A stretch of DNA of 64,000 nucleotides from positions 124,001 to 188,000 of the forward strand of contig NZ_JARJEF010000007.1 in assembly GCF_029697505.1 (NCBI RefSeq), written 5' to 3'. The notes under the pieces were generated by a model. That model searched no databases. It was not told the origin of the DNA and saw only the letters and a list, made by a program, of their open reading frames with translations. Of this stretch, positions 51,737 to 61,607 are shown piece by piece. The position numbers were made by a program, and so were the translations under genes. Positions within the stretch are counted from its first letter, which is position 1. Each line of letters starts with the position of its first letter. The DNA comes from Pseudophaeobacter profundi. Its GTDB lineage: Bacteria; Pseudomonadota; Alphaproteobacteria; Rhodobacterales; Rhodobacteraceae.

Positions 51737-52050
51737 ACAGAGCAGAGTTCATCCTCACCACCGCAATCATCCTGTTTGCCGCCTTTGCCCTGGGCTGGTT
51801 TGCAAACTGGCTGGTCCACCGCTTTACCCGCGTGCGTCAAAGCGACGTCGCCGATCTGGACCGGATGAGCCAAGAGCTGCACGAGGCCGAGGAAACCCGC
51901 GATCAGGCGATCACCTATCTGCAACAGCGCGAGGCAGAGCTGACCAACCAGCTAACCCAAACCGAAGCGGAACTGCGCGCTGCCATGGACGGTCTGCGCG
52001 ATGCCCGCCGTGAGGCCGAGGAAATGCGCGGCCAGTTGCACCGGGATTGA
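51733..52050 (+). CDS. Membrane protein with coiled coil (105 aa)
   Basis: One transmembrane helix (LTTAIILFAAFALGWFANWLV, about 8-28) followed by a long charged coiled coil (SDVADLDRMSQELHEAEETRDQ onward to residue 105). No family recognised. Coupled to the OmpA-like gene by a four-base overlap, so the pair probably acts together at the cell envelope. Confidence 0.82.
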   Translation: MNRAEFILTTAIILFAAFALGWFANWLVHRFTRVRQSDVADLDRMSQELHEAEETRDQAITYLQQREAELTNQLTQTEAELRAAMDGLRDARREAEEMRGQLHRD

Positions 52051-52544
52051 CCTGGGCAGCGGGCAGCGCCAAACCGCCAGCCCCTTTTCTGGCCAACCGG
52101 ATACACAGCCCCGCAAACAGGCAGACACCAGCTGCCACCCTACGCGACTGCTCTGCGCCCCGCGCAGAGCCGGGCCCAACTGAGCAGCCATATTCTATGA
52201 ATATGGCGCAACAGGCGGGAGCCCCCGCTGCCTTGGCTGCTCCGCGTATGGCATGCCATGCGCGGCACAACATATACCGTCTTGAAAGCCTTTCGGCACC
52301 GCACCCCCGGTGGTTTACCAGTATGACCGGCCAATATGACCGACCAGCCTGCGTGACCGACCAGCGTGACCCGTTCGCCGCCGCCGGTGGACAGGCCACC
52401 AGAAGATGTCACACCAATCCGAGCAGCGGTTTTGCGCATCTCAAATATGCAAAATCAAATGGGCAGAGCCAGCCTTGGGGCTGCAAATGAACGCGTCACG
52501 CTCCAGGCGTCTGGTTTGTCGGTCGCCTGATCCCCGCCCGCGGC
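52051..52544. other. 494-bp gap with hairpins and a spaced repeat
   Basis: Lies between the 3' ends of two convergent genes. No coding sequence is convincing. It holds an 8-bp hairpin (GCTCTGCG/CGCAGAGC, 52150-52170), a 9-bp perfect hairpin with a 3-nt loop (GCCATATTC/GAATATGGC, 52187-52207), a near-palindrome around 52254 (GTATGGCATGCCATGC) and four copies of RTGACC beginning at 52323, 52336, 52353 and 52366. A small RNA is possible but unproven. Confidence 0.45.
52187..52207. repeat. Perfect 9-bp hairpin
   Basis: GCCATATTC (52187-52195), loop TAT, GAATATGGC (52199-52207). It sits in the convergent gap; no T-tract follows on either strand. Confidence 0.6.
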
Positions 52545-52991
52545 TTACCAGCGCGTCAGGGCATCTTCATCATCAGCCTTGGCCGCGACCCATTCAGATG
52601 CCCCATCCAGCAGGATTTCCTTCTTCCAGAACGGCGCACGCGATTTCAGGTAGTCCATCATATATTCCGCCGCCTCGAAGGCATCCCTACGGTGACGGGC
52701 TGCGGTGGCCACCATCATGATCTGCGCGCCAGGCTTCAGGCGTCCATAGCGGTGGATGACCAGCACATCTGCCAGGGACCAGCGGGCCTCGGCCTCGGCA
52801 GCGATCTTTTCCAATGCCGTTTGCGTCATCCCCGGATAGTGCTCGATCTCCATCGCGACCAGACCTCCACCCTCGATATCGCGGACCACCCCGGTAAAGG
52901 TCACAATGGCCCCGGCACCAGAACAGCCTGCGGCAAAGTCATTGCTCTGCGCGCCCGGATCAAACCCGGCCTCCTGCACCCGCACCTGCAT
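52545..52991 (-). CDS. moaE: Molybdopterin synthase catalytic subunit
   Basis: Inserts dithiolene sulfur into precursor Z, using thiocarboxylated MoaD. 148 residues with GAIVTFTGVVRD, HYPGMTQTALEKI, HRYGRLKPGAQIMMV and KSRAPFWKKE, where the lysines of the active site lie. Four bases after moaD on the same strand; the pair lies downstream of pgsA. Confidence 0.96.
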   Translation of the reverse strand: MQVRVQEAGFDPGAQSNDFAAGCSGAGAIVTFTGVVRDIEGGGLVAMEIEHYPGMTQTALEKIAAEAEARWSLADVLVIHRYGRLKPGAQIMMVATAARHRRDAFEAAEYMMDYLKSRAPFWKKEILLDGASEWVAAKADDEDALTRW

Positions 52992-52995
52992 CCGA

Positions 52996-53241
52996 TCAGC
53001 CCCCCGTCATCGGCGGAAAGAAGGCCACTTCGCGCACGCCGACAAGCGGCGCGTCAAAATCGGACAGCTCTTGATCCAGCGCCACCCGCAGCGCCGACAG
53101 ATCGGCAAAGGCAGCGGCGTAGCGCTCTTCGCGCCCGCTCAGCTCTGTCACCAGATCGGCAACTGTTGCGGCGCTGGTTTCTACCTCTTCACGAGCCAGG
53201 CCGATGCGCTCGCGCACCCAGGCAAAATAAACGATATCCAT
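52996..53241 (-). CDS. moaD: Molybdopterin synthase sulfur carrier subunit
   Basis: 81-residue ubiquitin-fold protein ending in the Gly-Gly tail (FFPPMTGG) that is thiocarboxylated and feeds sulfur to MoaE. Begins MDIVYFAWVRERIGL. Its ATG overlaps the pgsA stop by one base (TGATG), so the two genes are coupled. Confidence 0.96.
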   Translation of the reverse strand: MDIVYFAWVRERIGLAREEVETSAATVADLVTELSGREERYAAAFADLSALRVALDQELSDFDAPLVGVREVAFFPPMTGG

Positions 53242-53912
53242 CAGCGGCTCTCCTTCAGATGTGGCAGCGCCTTGCGCATGTAATCCGCACCGGTGATCAG
53301 GGTCAAAGCCGCCGCAATCCACAAGAGCCACAGCCCGATCCGCCCGGTCCAGAACATGCCTTCCAGCTTCCAGCGCAACCCGTGCACATCCTCGACCTGA
53401 CCATTCAGGATCTGTTCGATCAAGGCCTGATCCATCCCAAGGGAGGACATCGCCAGATAATGTTCAAAAACCCCCTGCGAAAACAGCGTGGCAATCGCCA
53501 CCATCTGCGCCGTTGTTTTCCACTTGGCCAGCTGGGTGACCTTCAGCGTCCCCGCCGTATCGCCCAGGAATTCACGCAGGCCGGACACAAAGACCTCGCG
53601 GAACAGAATCACGGTCGTCGGCAGCACCAGCCAGGGGGTCCAGTGTTCGTCAGCATAGCCCACCAGGATCATCAATGCGATCACCACCATGGCCTTGTCG
53701 GCGATGGGGTCCAGCATTGCCCCCATCTTGGTTTCCTGTTTCCAGGCACGGGCCAGGTAGCCATCAAACCAATCGGTGACGGCCGCCCCCACAAACAGGA
53801 TCAGGGCAAACCAATCCGCCAGCGGACGGGAAAAGTAGAGAAACATAACGGCGAGACCAGGAGCCGCCAGCAGGCGCACCAGGGTCAGGATATTGGGCAG
53901 GGTCCATTTCAT
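53241..53912 (-). CDS. pgsA: CDP-diacylglycerol-glycerol-3-phosphate 3-phosphatidyltransferase
   Basis: Makes phosphatidylglycerophosphate, the first committed step of phosphatidylglycerol synthesis. 223 residues, membrane-embedded. The CDP-alcohol phosphatidyltransferase motif D-X2-DG-X2-AR-X8-G-X3-D-X3-D is exact in DWFDGYLARAWKQETKMGAM followed by LDPIAD. The ATG at 53912 begins the conserved MKWTLPNILTLVR. It lies 143 bp after uvrC and is coupled to moaD. Confidence 0.96.
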   Translation of the reverse strand: MKWTLPNILTLVRLLAAPGLAVMFLYFSRPLADWFALILFVGAAVTDWFDGYLARAWKQETKMGAMLDPIADKAMVVIALMILVGYADEHWTPWLVLPTTVILFREVFVSGLREFLGDTAGTLKVTQLAKWKTTAQMVAIATLFSQGVFEHYLAMSSLGMDQALIEQILNGQVEDVHGLRWKLEGMFWTGRIGLWLLWIAAALTLITGADYMRKALPHLKESR

Positions 53913-54055
53913 GCGGCGGACCCTACAATGCGCCCTGCAAACATAAAAGACGCATAAGACACTTTCGGTTTCAGAATGCTGTGACTCCCGCGCACATGTG
54001 CAACGCATCGGGGCCGACCAGGGGGGCCACCCATTCCTGGCTTGGGGCGCGCTTG

Positions 54056-55945
54056 CTATTTTCCACTGTGGAAATGATCATAGATCCGCTCTGCCAGGGC
54101 GAGGGAAATACCATCGACCGCTTTCAGGTCCGGTAAATCGGCACGGCTGACAGCCTTGGCACTGCCAAAATGCGCCAGCAGGGCGCGCTTGCGGCTAGCG
54201 CCAACGCCGGGGACTTCATCCAGGGGCGTGGCACCGACGGCCTTGGCGCGTTTGGCCCGATGGGTGCCGATGGCAAAGCGGTGCGCCTCATCGCGCATCC
54301 GCTGGACAAAATACAGAACCGGGTCATTGCGCTGCAGCGCAAAGGCGGCCTCGCCCAGGCGGTGGAATTCCTCTTTGCCGTGATCGCGATCAACCCCCTT
54401 GGCGACCCCCACCATGGGAATATCCTGCACCCCGTGTTCGGCCATGATCTCTGCCACCGCAGAAACCTGCCCGGCGCCGCCATCGATCAGCAATAGATCC
54501 GGCCACATGCCCTTTTCACGATCGGGATCTTCCTTCTTCAGGCGCGAAAACCGTCGGTTCAGCACCTCTTTCATCATGCCAAAGTCATCCCCCGGCACCA
54601 GATCGTCACCGCGAATGTTGAATTTGCGATAGGCGTTTTTCATAAAGCCCTCGGGCCCGGCAACAATCATGCCGCCCACCGCATTGGTGCCCTGAATATG
54701 CGAGTTGTCGTAGACCTCGATCCGCTGCGGCGGCGCCTTCAGGCCAAAGGCATCGGCCAGCCCTTTCAGCAGCCGGGTCTGCGTCGCGCTTTCGGCCATG
54801 CGCCGGGCCAGGCTTTCGCGGGCATTACGCACGGCCCCGGCGACCAGCTCGGTCTTTTCACCGCGCAGTGGCACCAACAGTTCAACCCGGCGTCCGGCCT
54901 TGCCGCTCAGCGCTTCCTCCATCAGATCGGTATTTTCGATGGCATCCGACAGGATCAGCTGCCGGGGCGGTTCCTTGTTGTCATAGAACTGGCCAAGAAA
55001 GGCCTCCATGACCTCGGCCGCCGACATGTCGGCCTCAACGCGGGGATAGAAATCCTGATTGCCCCAGTTCTGATTGGCGCGAATGAAGAACACCTGCACA
55101 CAGGCCTGGCCGCCTTCCATATGCAGGCCGATGATATCGGCCTCGGCAACGCCGCGCGGGTTGATGCCCTGCACCGATTGCACCTGGGTCAGCGCCTTGA
55201 TGCGATCGCGCAGCGCGGCCGCACGTTCAAACTCCATCGCCTCAGAGGCCTTCATCATCTCTTCGCCCAGCTCTTCCTGGATCTTGGTCGATCGCCCCGC
55301 GAGAAAGCGTTCGGCATCGCGCACCGCCAGGGCATAGTCTTCCTGCGAGATCTCGCCGGTGCAGGGGGCTGAACAGCGTTTGATCTGATATTGCAGGCAG
55401 GGGCGGGTGCGGCTTTCAAACATCGCATTGGAACAATCGCGCAGCAAAAACGCCTTTTGCAGCTGGTTGAGCGTCCGGTTCACCGCGCCAGCACTGGCAA
55501 AGGGGCCAAAATAACTGCCCTTCTGTTTGCGCGCGCCGCGATGCTTCTTGAGCTGGGCAAAGGCGTGATCCTTGGCCACCAGAATATTGGGGAAGCTTTT
55601 GTCGTCGCGCAGCAGCACGTTGTATTTGGGCTTCAGCTGCTTGATCAGGTTCTGCTCCAGCAGCAGCGCCTCGGTTTCTGTCCGGGTGGTAAGAAACATC
55701 ATGGTCGCGGTCAGCGCGATCATCCGTTCAATCCGCGGCGAATTCCCCGGTCGGGTATAATTCGATACCCGCGCCCTGAGATTGCGCGCCTTGCCGACAT
55801 AGAGCACCCGGCTTTCGCTATCCAGCATGCGATAAACCCCCGGAGAGGCATCCAGCATTTTGACATAGTCCTGGATGACGCCGTAGCCGGTTCTGGGCTG
55901 TTCTACAGTGGGCTCTGATCTGTCGTCTGTCATGCTGTTAGTCAT
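54056..55945 (-). CDS. uvrC: Excinuclease ABC subunit C
   Basis: Makes both incisions in nucleotide-excision repair. 629 residues: GIY-YIG nuclease ([30 protein letters not shown], about 30-110), a Cys-rich patch ([13 protein letters not shown]), UVR domain, RNase H-like second nuclease ([26 protein letters not shown]), and two HhH motifs at the C-terminus ([22 protein letters not shown]). The start is the ATG at 55945 with GGGA upstream; MTDD four codons later is also possible. I found no perfect GTTC-N7-GTTC LexA box upstream. Confidence 0.96.
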   Translation of the reverse strand: MTNSMTDDRSEPTVEQPRTGYGVIQDYVKMLDASPGVYRMLDSESRVLYVGKARNLRARVSNYTRPGNSPRIERMIALTATMMFLTTRTETEALLLEQNLIKQLKPKYNVLLRDDKSFPNILVAKDHAFAQLKKHRGARKQKGSYFGPFASAGAVNRTLNQLQKAFLLRDCSNAMFESRTRPCLQYQIKRCSAPCTGEISQEDYALAVRDAERFLAGRSTKIQEELGEEMMKASEAMEFERAAALRDRIKALTQVQSVQGINPRGVAEADIIGLHMEGGQACVQVFFIRANQNWGNQDFYPRVEADMSAAEVMEAFLGQFYDNKEPPRQLILSDAIENTDLMEEALSGKAGRRVELLVPLRGEKTELVAGAVRNARESLARRMAESATQTRLLKGLADAFGLKAPPQRIEVYDNSHIQGTNAVGGMIVAGPEGFMKNAYRKFNIRGDDLVPGDDFGMMKEVLNRRFSRLKKEDPDREKGMWPDLLLIDGGAGQVSAVAEIMAEHGVQDIPMVGVAKGVDRDHGKEEFHRLGEAAFALQRNDPVLYFVQRMRDEAHRFAIGTHRAKRAKAVGATPLDEVPGVGASRKRALLAHFGSAKAVSRADLPDLKAVDGISLALAERIYDHFHSGK

Positions 55946-56278
55946 ATGATTCCCGGCGCCGCGCTGCAATGACTGCCAGACAATTTCAAGAGTTGAACAA
56001 ATCCACGACACCTGTGGATAAGGCTGAAGATATCTTTGGGCTATCCGCGCTTTTCCCTTATTTCAGGCCAGGTTTTGACGGATGCTTAATTATTGGGCAA
56101 ATGTATAAGGCGCTGTAATATAACGATATATTTTATAAGCTCTTTCAAGTTTTTGAATTCAAAGACTCTTTTGTAACGAATCTGTGACTGCCATGACCTA
56201 GGTGCACAACTTTTCTGGGGTCAATCCAAATAACAGCTAAATCGGGCAAGGCATTATCCAAGCACCATTACGAGGCGA
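55946..56278. other. 333-bp AT-rich gap upstream of uvrC
   Basis: No gene. The central part (about 56090-56170) is much more AT-rich than its surroundings (TATAACGATATATTTTATAA-like runs). It must contain the uvrC promoter (minus strand) and the 3' end of the SDR transcript. I see no strong operator. Confidence 0.45.
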
Positions 56279-57025
56279 TCAACCCAGATGTTCACCGCCA
56301 TCAACGCAGATCAACTGTCCCGTCACTGCAGGCGCGGCGAGCAAATAGCCAAGCGCAGCGGTGATATCCTCGGGGTGTACCCCCCGTTGCAGCGGGGTGG
56401 CAGCCCGCTCCCGGGCAAATTCCGCAGGGCTTTGGTGGATATTGGCAAGGGTTGGTCCCGGCCCGATCGCATTGACACGGATCCCCGGTGCCAGCGCCTG
56501 TGACGCGGTTTGCGTCAGCGTCCAGAGCGCCGATTTCGCCAGGGTGTAGCTCATGTAATCCGGGGCCAGATTGCGGACCCGCTGATCGACCATATTGACC
56601 ACAAGCCCCCAAGCCAGGGTTTCGCCCTGGCTGTCATATCGCGGCGCAACACCTTGCCGCGCCATCGCCTGGATCAGCACAAAGGGCGCGCGCAGATTGC
56701 TATCAAAATGCCTGTTCCAGCTGCTGGTAGTGGCGGTTTCCAGCAGATCCGGTTCAAAGATGGAAGCATTGTTCACAAGGCAGGTCACTGCCCCGCCAAG
56801 CGCAGATGCGGCACGGGGCAGCAGATCAGCGCTGGCCGCCTGCGACAACAGATCGGCCTCTAGGGTCACCGCCTGACGCCCCATGGCGCGGATCTGCCCG
56901 GCCACCTCCTCAGCTTCAGCGGCAGAGCGGTTGTAATGCACCGCCACGTCATAGCCCTCGGTGGCCAGCTTGAGCGCCATGGCGCGACCAAGCCGCTTGC
57001 CCGCGCCGGTTACCAATGCGCGCAT
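56279..57025 (-). CDS. Pteridine-reductase-like SDR (FolM-type)
   Basis: A 248-residue short-chain dehydrogenase. The cofactor motif TGAGKRLG (6-13) has the Arg-Leu-Gly ending of pteridine reductases and FolM rather than the usual TGxxxGIG; NNASIFEPD and the YTLAK catalytic Tyr-Lys follow, and it ends ICVDGGEHLG. It may reduce dihydropterin or dihydrofolate, or be another short-chain reductase. It lies 80 bp after the cation antiporter gene on the same strand. Confidence 0.85.
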   Translation of the reverse strand: MRALVTGAGKRLGRAMALKLATEGYDVAVHYNRSAAEAEEVAGQIRAMGRQAVTLEADLLSQAASADLLPRAASALGGAVTCLVNNASIFEPDLLETATTSSWNRHFDSNLRAPFVLIQAMARQGVAPRYDSQGETLAWGLVVNMVDQRVRNLAPDYMSYTLAKSALWTLTQTASQALAPGIRVNAIGPGPTLANIHQSPAEFARERAATPLQRGVHPEDITAALGYLLAAPAVTGQLICVDGGEHLG

Positions 57026-57105
57026 ATCATGCCCTCCCTCAGGGTTTGGCTGGCCCCAGCTGCGATCTGTCCGGCTTGATCGCTGGGGGGCATCTCAAAG
57101 CAGGA

Positions 57106-58071
57106 TCAGAACAGCACCACCAGATAGGTGATGTAAAGCCCGGACAGACCAATCCCCCAGGCCCGCGTGATATCCTTTTTCAGGAAGACAAACGGAACGA
57201 TCAGGAGCGAAGCTGCCAGCATAACCCAAAGGTCAAAACGCAGGAATTCAGGATCAACCGAGATCGGCCCAACCAAGGTGGCGAGACCGATAATGGCCAG
57301 CAGGTTGAACATGTTAGAGCCGATGACATTCCCCAGCGCGACATCTGCCTGCCGCCGCAGGGTTGCCATCACCGTGGTCGATAGCTCTGGCAACGAGGTG
57401 CCAATCGCCACCAGTGTGAGGCCAATGACCGTTTCACTGATGTGATACATCCGGGCAATGATCGTGGCGTTATCCACCAACAGATCCGCCCCCAGGGGCA
57501 AACCAATCAGCCCAAGGACAAGATAGATGCCAATGCGCCAATAGGGCATATCGGGATCCGCTTCTTCCAGGCCCTCCAGCCCTTCCAGCAGGTCTTCGTC
57601 GGCCTCACCACAACAGGTCTTGCGATGGGCGCGGGCCTCGCGGAAGGCATCCGCAAGAAAGAAGGTTAGCGCCGCAAGCAGGATCAGCCCGGACCAGATG
57701 GTCAGGGTGCCGCACATGGCCAAGCCAATAAACAGCAGTGACGCCACCAGCATAAAGACATAGCTTTTGCGGCTGTCACATTGGCTGGTGTGCAGGGTGG
57801 CAATCAGCGCAGGGATACCCAGAACCATCAAGATATTGGCAGTGTTGGACCCCACCACATTGCCCAGGGCAATCCCGTCGGCATCAACCGCCACAGCATT
57901 GATCGCGATCAGCAGCTCTGGCGCAGAGGTGCCAAAGGCAACAATGGTCAGGCTGACGATCAGTGCAGGCACGCCCAGACGAAGCGACAGGTTCACCGCT
58001 CCGCGCACCAAGGCATCCCCAGCCAAAAGCAGGATCACAAGACCCAAACCACACAGCAGCCACGGAATCAT
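57106..58071 (-). CDS. Calcium/sodium antiporter, YrbG type
   Basis: 321-residue inner-membrane cation exchanger with two inverted five-helix halves. The alpha-repeats are IVAFGTSAPELLIAINAVAVDADGIALGNVVGSNTANILM and LVAIGTSLPELSTTVMATLRRQADVALGNVIGSNMFNLLAI, carrying the GTSxPE motifs. An acidic, Cys-containing cytoplasmic loop (HRKTCCGEADEDLLEGLEGLEEADPD) joins them. The ATG overlaps the stop of the zinc-ribbon gene (ATGA). Confidence 0.93.
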   Translation of the reverse strand: MIPWLLCGLGLVILLLAGDALVRGAVNLSLRLGVPALIVSLTIVAFGTSAPELLIAINAVAVDADGIALGNVVGSNTANILMVLGIPALIATLHTSQCDSRKSYVFMLVASLLFIGLAMCGTLTIWSGLILLAALTFFLADAFREARAHRKTCCGEADEDLLEGLEGLEEADPDMPYWRIGIYLVLGLIGLPLGADLLVDNATIIARMYHISETVIGLTLVAIGTSLPELSTTVMATLRRQADVALGNVIGSNMFNLLAIIGLATLVGPISVDPEFLRFDLWVMLAASLLIVPFVFLKKDITRAWGIGLSGLYITYLVVLF

Positions 58072-58241
58072 TTACGCGGTCCTTTTAGTTTGCACCCACA
58101 GGGGCTTTTTCCAATTTTGAACCGCCCACAAGACGGACAGCGCGCGGATTGCAGGCGTTTTTGTCCAGGAAGGGTGAATTTCCCGAACATCGCCAGCACC
58201 GCTATGACCACCAGAAACAGGGTAACGATTTTAAAAATCAC
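58068..58241 (-). CDS. Tiny membrane protein with zinc-ribbon tail (57 aa)
   Basis: Starts at GTG (58241), one base after the stop of the S49 peptidase gene: VIFKIVTLFLVVIAVLAMFG is one transmembrane helix, then GKFTLPGQKRLQSAR and a C-terminal CPSCGRFKIGKSPCGC with CxxC...CxC, a likely metal site. Its stop overlaps the antiporter start (ATGA). The gap-free order peptidase - ribbon protein - antiporter strongly suggests translation. The role is unknown; a membrane-tethered metal-binding partner of the antiporter is a guess. Confidence 0.78.
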   Translation of the reverse strand: MIFKIVTLFLVVIAVLAMFGKFTLPGQKRLQSARCPSCGRFKIGKSPCGCKLKGPRK

Positions 58242-58242
58242 G

Positions 58243-59040
58243 TCAGAGCCCAAAGCGGGCAAACTCTGCCCGCTCCTCTATCCCGGCCAAGGCATCCTGC
58301 GCCAGTTGCAGGCCAAACCGGCTGAGGAAAGGTTTTTTGACCCCATACCGCCGCAGCTTTACCTTATCGCCGAACCGCGCCACCAGCTGCGGCTTGAGAT
58401 GGCCAAGACCATCAATCAGGCCTAACTCGCTGGCGCGTTTGGCCAGCCAGATTTCGCCAGTGAACAGATCCTGACTGCTGTCCAGCTTAGTGCCGCGCCG
58501 TTGGGTGACATAGTCAATGAAATTGGTATGGATATCGCCCAGCAAAGTTTTCAGTCGGGCCACATCTTCAGGATTTTCTGCCTGAAACGGATCCAGCATG
58601 GATTTGCTTTTGCCAGCCGTATAGACGCGGCGTTCGACCCCGTGCCGGATCAACAGCTCTTGGGCACCAAAGCCGGCCGAAATCACCCCGATAGAGCCCA
58701 GAATAGAGCTGGCGTCGGCCCAGATTTCATCCGCCGAGGCCGCCAGCCAATAGCCACCCGAGGCAGCAACATCTTCGACAAAGGCCAGCACAGGAATGTT
58801 CTTTTCCTCGGCCAGACGCCGGATGCGCGCGCCAATCAGGGCGCTTTGCACTGGCGATCCCCCAGGGGAATTTATTTCAAGCGCAACGGCGACAGGCTTG
58901 CCCTTGGTAAAGGCAGCCTCCAGCACTGGGGCAAGAGAAACATCGTTTAAGGCGCCACGGCCTGACATGCCAATGGCACCGGAGAGACGCACAACGGAAA
59001 CGAGGGGCGGTTTTTTCACAAAGGGTATGCGCAGCATCAT
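58243..59040 (-). CDS. S49 family (SppA/SohB-type) signal peptide peptidase
   Basis: 265-residue serine protease. NSPGGSPVQSALIGARIR, the nucleophile Ser in VAASGGYWLAASADEIWAD, and the Lys in the SILGSIGVISAGF/YTAGKSKSML region match the Ser-Lys dyad of S49 peptidases. No clear signal peptide; it may be peripheral in the membrane. It cleaves leftover signal peptides or similar membrane peptides. I start at the first of two ATGs (59040); upstream in-frame codons have no Shine-Dalgarno. First gene of a coupled run with the ribbon protein, antiporter and SDR. Confidence 0.9.
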   Translation of the reverse strand: MMLRIPFVKKPPLVSVVRLSGAIGMSGRGALNDVSLAPVLEAAFTKGKPVAVALEINSPGGSPVQSALIGARIRRLAEEKNIPVLAFVEDVAASGGYWLAASADEIWADASSILGSIGVISAGFGAQELLIRHGVERRVYTAGKSKSMLDPFQAENPEDVARLKTLLGDIHTNFIDYVTQRRGTKLDSSQDLFTGEIWLAKRASELGLIDGLGHLKPQLVARFGDKVKLRRYGVKKPFLSRFGLQLAQDALAGIEERAEFARFGL

Positions 59041-59205
59041 GGCGCCGATGTAGATGCGCACCGGAGCTGAAACAAGGGAACCACCCTCACAAAACCCGTT
59101 CCGGCCAAAACTGAGGGGGGGCCTGTGTATATTTGCAACGCTCCACGACAGGGCGCGCGCTATCTGCACAGCCCCCCGCCCGCAGCGCCCGCAGGCAGCG
59201 CCGGA

Positions 59206-59967
59206 TCAGGACCGGATGCGCCAACCGGTCTTGAAAATCCACCAGATCACCGCAAGGCACAGCGCCGTAAAGCCGCCAATGGCCAGCAAGCTTACCCCTA
59301 CCGGCACATCCGAGGTGCCAAAGAAGGACCAGCGAAAGCCCGAAATCAGATAGACTACCGGATTGAACAGGGTGATCTTCTGCCAGATCGGCGGCAGCAT
59401 TGATATTGAATAGAAAGAGCCGCCCAGAAACACCAATGGCGTCACCACCAGCAGCGGCACCAGTTGCAGCTGTTCAAAGTTCTTTGCCCAGATCCCGATG
59501 ATAAAGCCCATCAGCGCAAAACTGAGACAGGTCAGCAGCAAGAACAACACCATGGCCAGCGGGTGGGCGATGGTCAGATCAACAAACAGCGTTGCTGTGG
59601 CCAGGATGACAAAGCCGATGAACAGCGCCTTGGTGGCCGCCGCGCCGACATAACCTAGCACGATCTCCAGAAAATTCACCGGAGCCGACAGCAGTTCATA
59701 AATGGTGCCGATGAATTTGGGGAAATAGATGCCAAAGGACGCGTTTGAAATGCTCTGTGTCATCACGCTGAGCATGATCAGCCCAGGCACGATAAAGGCA
59801 CCGTAATCAATGCCATCCACCTGGTCGATACGGCTGCCAATGGCGGCACCAAAGACCACAAAATACAGCGAGGTTGACAGGACAGGCGAGAGGAAGCTTT
59901 GGAATAGTGTTCGAAAGAACCGTGTCATTTCAAAACGGTAGATAGACCAGATTGCGATCCAGTTCAT
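59206..59967 (-). CDS. ABC-2 type exporter, permease
   Basis: 253-residue ABC-2 membrane protein with six helices; [26 protein letters not shown] and [38 protein letters not shown] are typical of the YadH/NodJ-type permeases. Its ATG overlaps the ATPase stop (ATGA). The substrate is unknown; relatives export polysaccharides, lipids or drugs. Confidence 0.93.
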   Translation of the reverse strand: MNWIAIWSIYRFEMTRFFRTLFQSFLSPVLSTSLYFVVFGAAIGSRIDQVDGIDYGAFIVPGLIMLSVMTQSISNASFGIYFPKFIGTIYELLSAPVNFLEIVLGYVGAAATKALFIGFVILATATLFVDLTIAHPLAMVLFLLLTCLSFALMGFIIGIWAKNFEQLQLVPLLVVTPLVFLGGSFYSISMLPPIWQKITLFNPVVYLISGFRWSFFGTSDVPVGVSLLAIGGFTALCLAVIWWIFKTGWRIRS

Positions 59968-60893
59968 GATTTATCTCCTGACACGAGACCAACAAAAATA
60001 TCTTCCAGACTGGATTGCCGGGTCGAGACATCCGACAAGACCAGCCCCGCCGCCGCGACATCGTTCAACAGGGCGGTGATGCCAGTGCGCTCTGCCTTGG
60101 TGTCATAGGTGTAGATCAGGGCATCGCCTGCCCCATTCAGCGCCAGCGCATGCGGTGCCAGCGTCTCTGGCACGGCGTCGATAGCAGTGCTGAGATGCAC
60201 GCAGAGTTGTTTTTGCCCCAGCTGCGCCATCAGGTCATCCTTATCCTTGACCAGCAGGATCTGACCATCGGCGATCACCCCGACGCGGTCGGCGATGGCC
60301 TCGGCTTCTTCAATGTAGTGGGTGGTCAGGATGATGGTAACGCCATTCGCTTTCAGCTCTCGGACCACATCCCACATGTCTTTACGCAGCTCAACATCCA
60401 CGCCCGCAGTGGGTTCGTCCAGAAACAGCACGCGCGGTTCATGGGCCAGGGCCTTGGCGATCAGCACACGGCGCTTCATGCCGCCGGACAATTCCTTGAC
60501 CTGACTGTTGCGTTTGTCCCAAAGCGACAGTTTCTTCAGGATTTCTTCGATCAGCGCATCGTTTTTTGGCTTGCCAAAAAGCCCGCGCGAGAACCGGACC
60601 GAGTTGATGACCTTTTCGAAAGGTTCCAGGTTAATTTCCTGCGGCACCAAGCCGATCAGCGAGCGCGCGGCGCGAAAATCCTCCAAGATGCAATTGCCGC
60701 CCACCAGCACCTTGCCAGAGCTGGGAGTGGTAATACCGCAAACGGTTGAAATCAGCGTGGTCTTTCCGGCACCATTGGGGCCAAGAAGGGCCAGGATTTC
60801 CCCCTCTTCGATCTCGAGAGAGACCCCTTTCAGCGCCTCAAAGCCACCTTCATAGGATTTGCGCAGATCGGAAATGGACAGGATCGCCGCCAT
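59964..60893 (-). CDS. ABC-2 type exporter, ATPase
   Basis: 309-residue ATP-binding subunit: Walker [11 protein letters not shown]-loop LVPQEINL, signature LSGGMKRR, Walker [13 protein letters not shown] and H-loop TTHYIEEAE. The C-terminal 70 residues have a DUF4162-like domain. The ATG at 60893 is chosen because GGAGG lies 5 bases upstream; an ATG nine codons earlier has no such site. Coupled to its permease. Confidence 0.95.
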   Translation of the reverse strand: MAAILSISDLRKSYEGGFEALKGVSLEIEEGEILALLGPNGAGKTTLISTVCGITTPSSGKVLVGGNCILEDFRAARSLIGLVPQEINLEPFEKVINSVRFSRGLFGKPKNDALIEEILKKLSLWDKRNSQVKELSGGMKRRVLIAKALAHEPRVLFLDEPTAGVDVELRKDMWDVVRELKANGVTIILTTHYIEEAEAIADRVGVIADGQILLVKDKDDLMAQLGQKQLCVHLSTAIDAVPETLAPHALALNGAGDALIYTYDTKAERTGITALLNDVAAAGLVLSDVSTRQSSLEDIFVGLVSGDKS

Positions 60894-61058
60894 GGAGCCT
60901 CCACTAGACTGAGAGTTCATTTCGCACAACCTACCGGGGCAGCAGACCAGCCACCAGAGACAGGATGCGCAGGGACCTGTGCGCCTGCGCAGGGATCCAG
61001 TGTCGGGGGGGCTGCGCGGCCTGACCCAACGGCTGGACCCAGACGGATCGGGTGCCGG

Positions 61059-61607
61059 TTAGTTGCCAGTGATCTTTTTGAACCAGCCCTTCTTGTCTGG
61101 CTGTGGCGCATCTTCGCCCGCCACATCGTCACTGGCGGCAGGATCGGTGGCAGCTTCGGGGGGATCCGCAGGGGCCAGATGGGTCTGCAGATTGACAAAG
61201 AACTGATCAGCCATCTTTTTGGCAAAGCCGTCGATAATGCGGCTGCCCAGCTGCGCCAGCTTGCCGCCGACCTTGGCCTCAACCTCATAGGACAGCAGCG
61301 TTCCGGTCTCGCTGGGGGTCAGGCTGACCACCGCGCCGCCCTTGGCAAAGCCCGCCGCGCCGCCCTTGCCTTCTCCGGTGATGGTCAGCTTTTCATTCTC
61401 GATCAGATCCGACAGGGTGACCTGGCCTTTGAACGTCGCCTTCACCGGGCCAACCTTCTGCGTAACCGAGGCCTCAAAGCCGTCCTCTACGCTACCGCTG
61501 ACCTCTTGGGCGCCGGGCACGCAGGCCTTCAGCACCTCTGGATTCAACAAGGCGGCATAGACCTCTGCCGGGGGGGCGGCGATTTCTTTGCTATCGCTCA
61601 TCTGCAT
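61059..61607 (-). CDS. CoxG-like SRPBCC-domain protein
   Basis: 182 residues. The N-terminal 150 are an SRPBCC/CoxG domain (KEIAAPPAEVYAALLNPEVLKACVPGAQEV, SVTQKVGPVKATFKGQVTL); the tail is Ala/Asp-rich then basic (KKGWFKKITGN), possibly membrane-binding. CoxG family members lie with molybdenum CO dehydrogenases, but no coxMSL genes are in the window. AGGAG lies 7 bases before the ATG at 61607. Confidence 0.88.
   Translation of the reverse strand: MQMSDSKEIAAPPAEVYAALLNPEVLKACVPGAQEVSGSVEDGFEASVTQKVGPVKATFKGQVTLSDLIENEKLTITGEGKGGAAGFAKGGAVVSLTPSETGTLLSYEVEAKVGGKLAQLGSRIIDGFAKKMADQFFVNLQTHLAPADPPEAATDPAASDDVAGEDAPQPDKKGWFKKITGN

Noticed and set aside
55946-56010. LexA box upstream of uvrC
   Set aside because: The nearest candidate (GTTC-AACTCTT-GAAA on the minus strand) lacks the second GTTC half of the alphaproteobacterial GTTC-N7-GTTC site.
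61059-61607. CO dehydrogenase operon suggested by CoxG
   Set aside because: No coxM, coxS or coxL genes lie nearby; stand-alone CoxG-like proteins are common.
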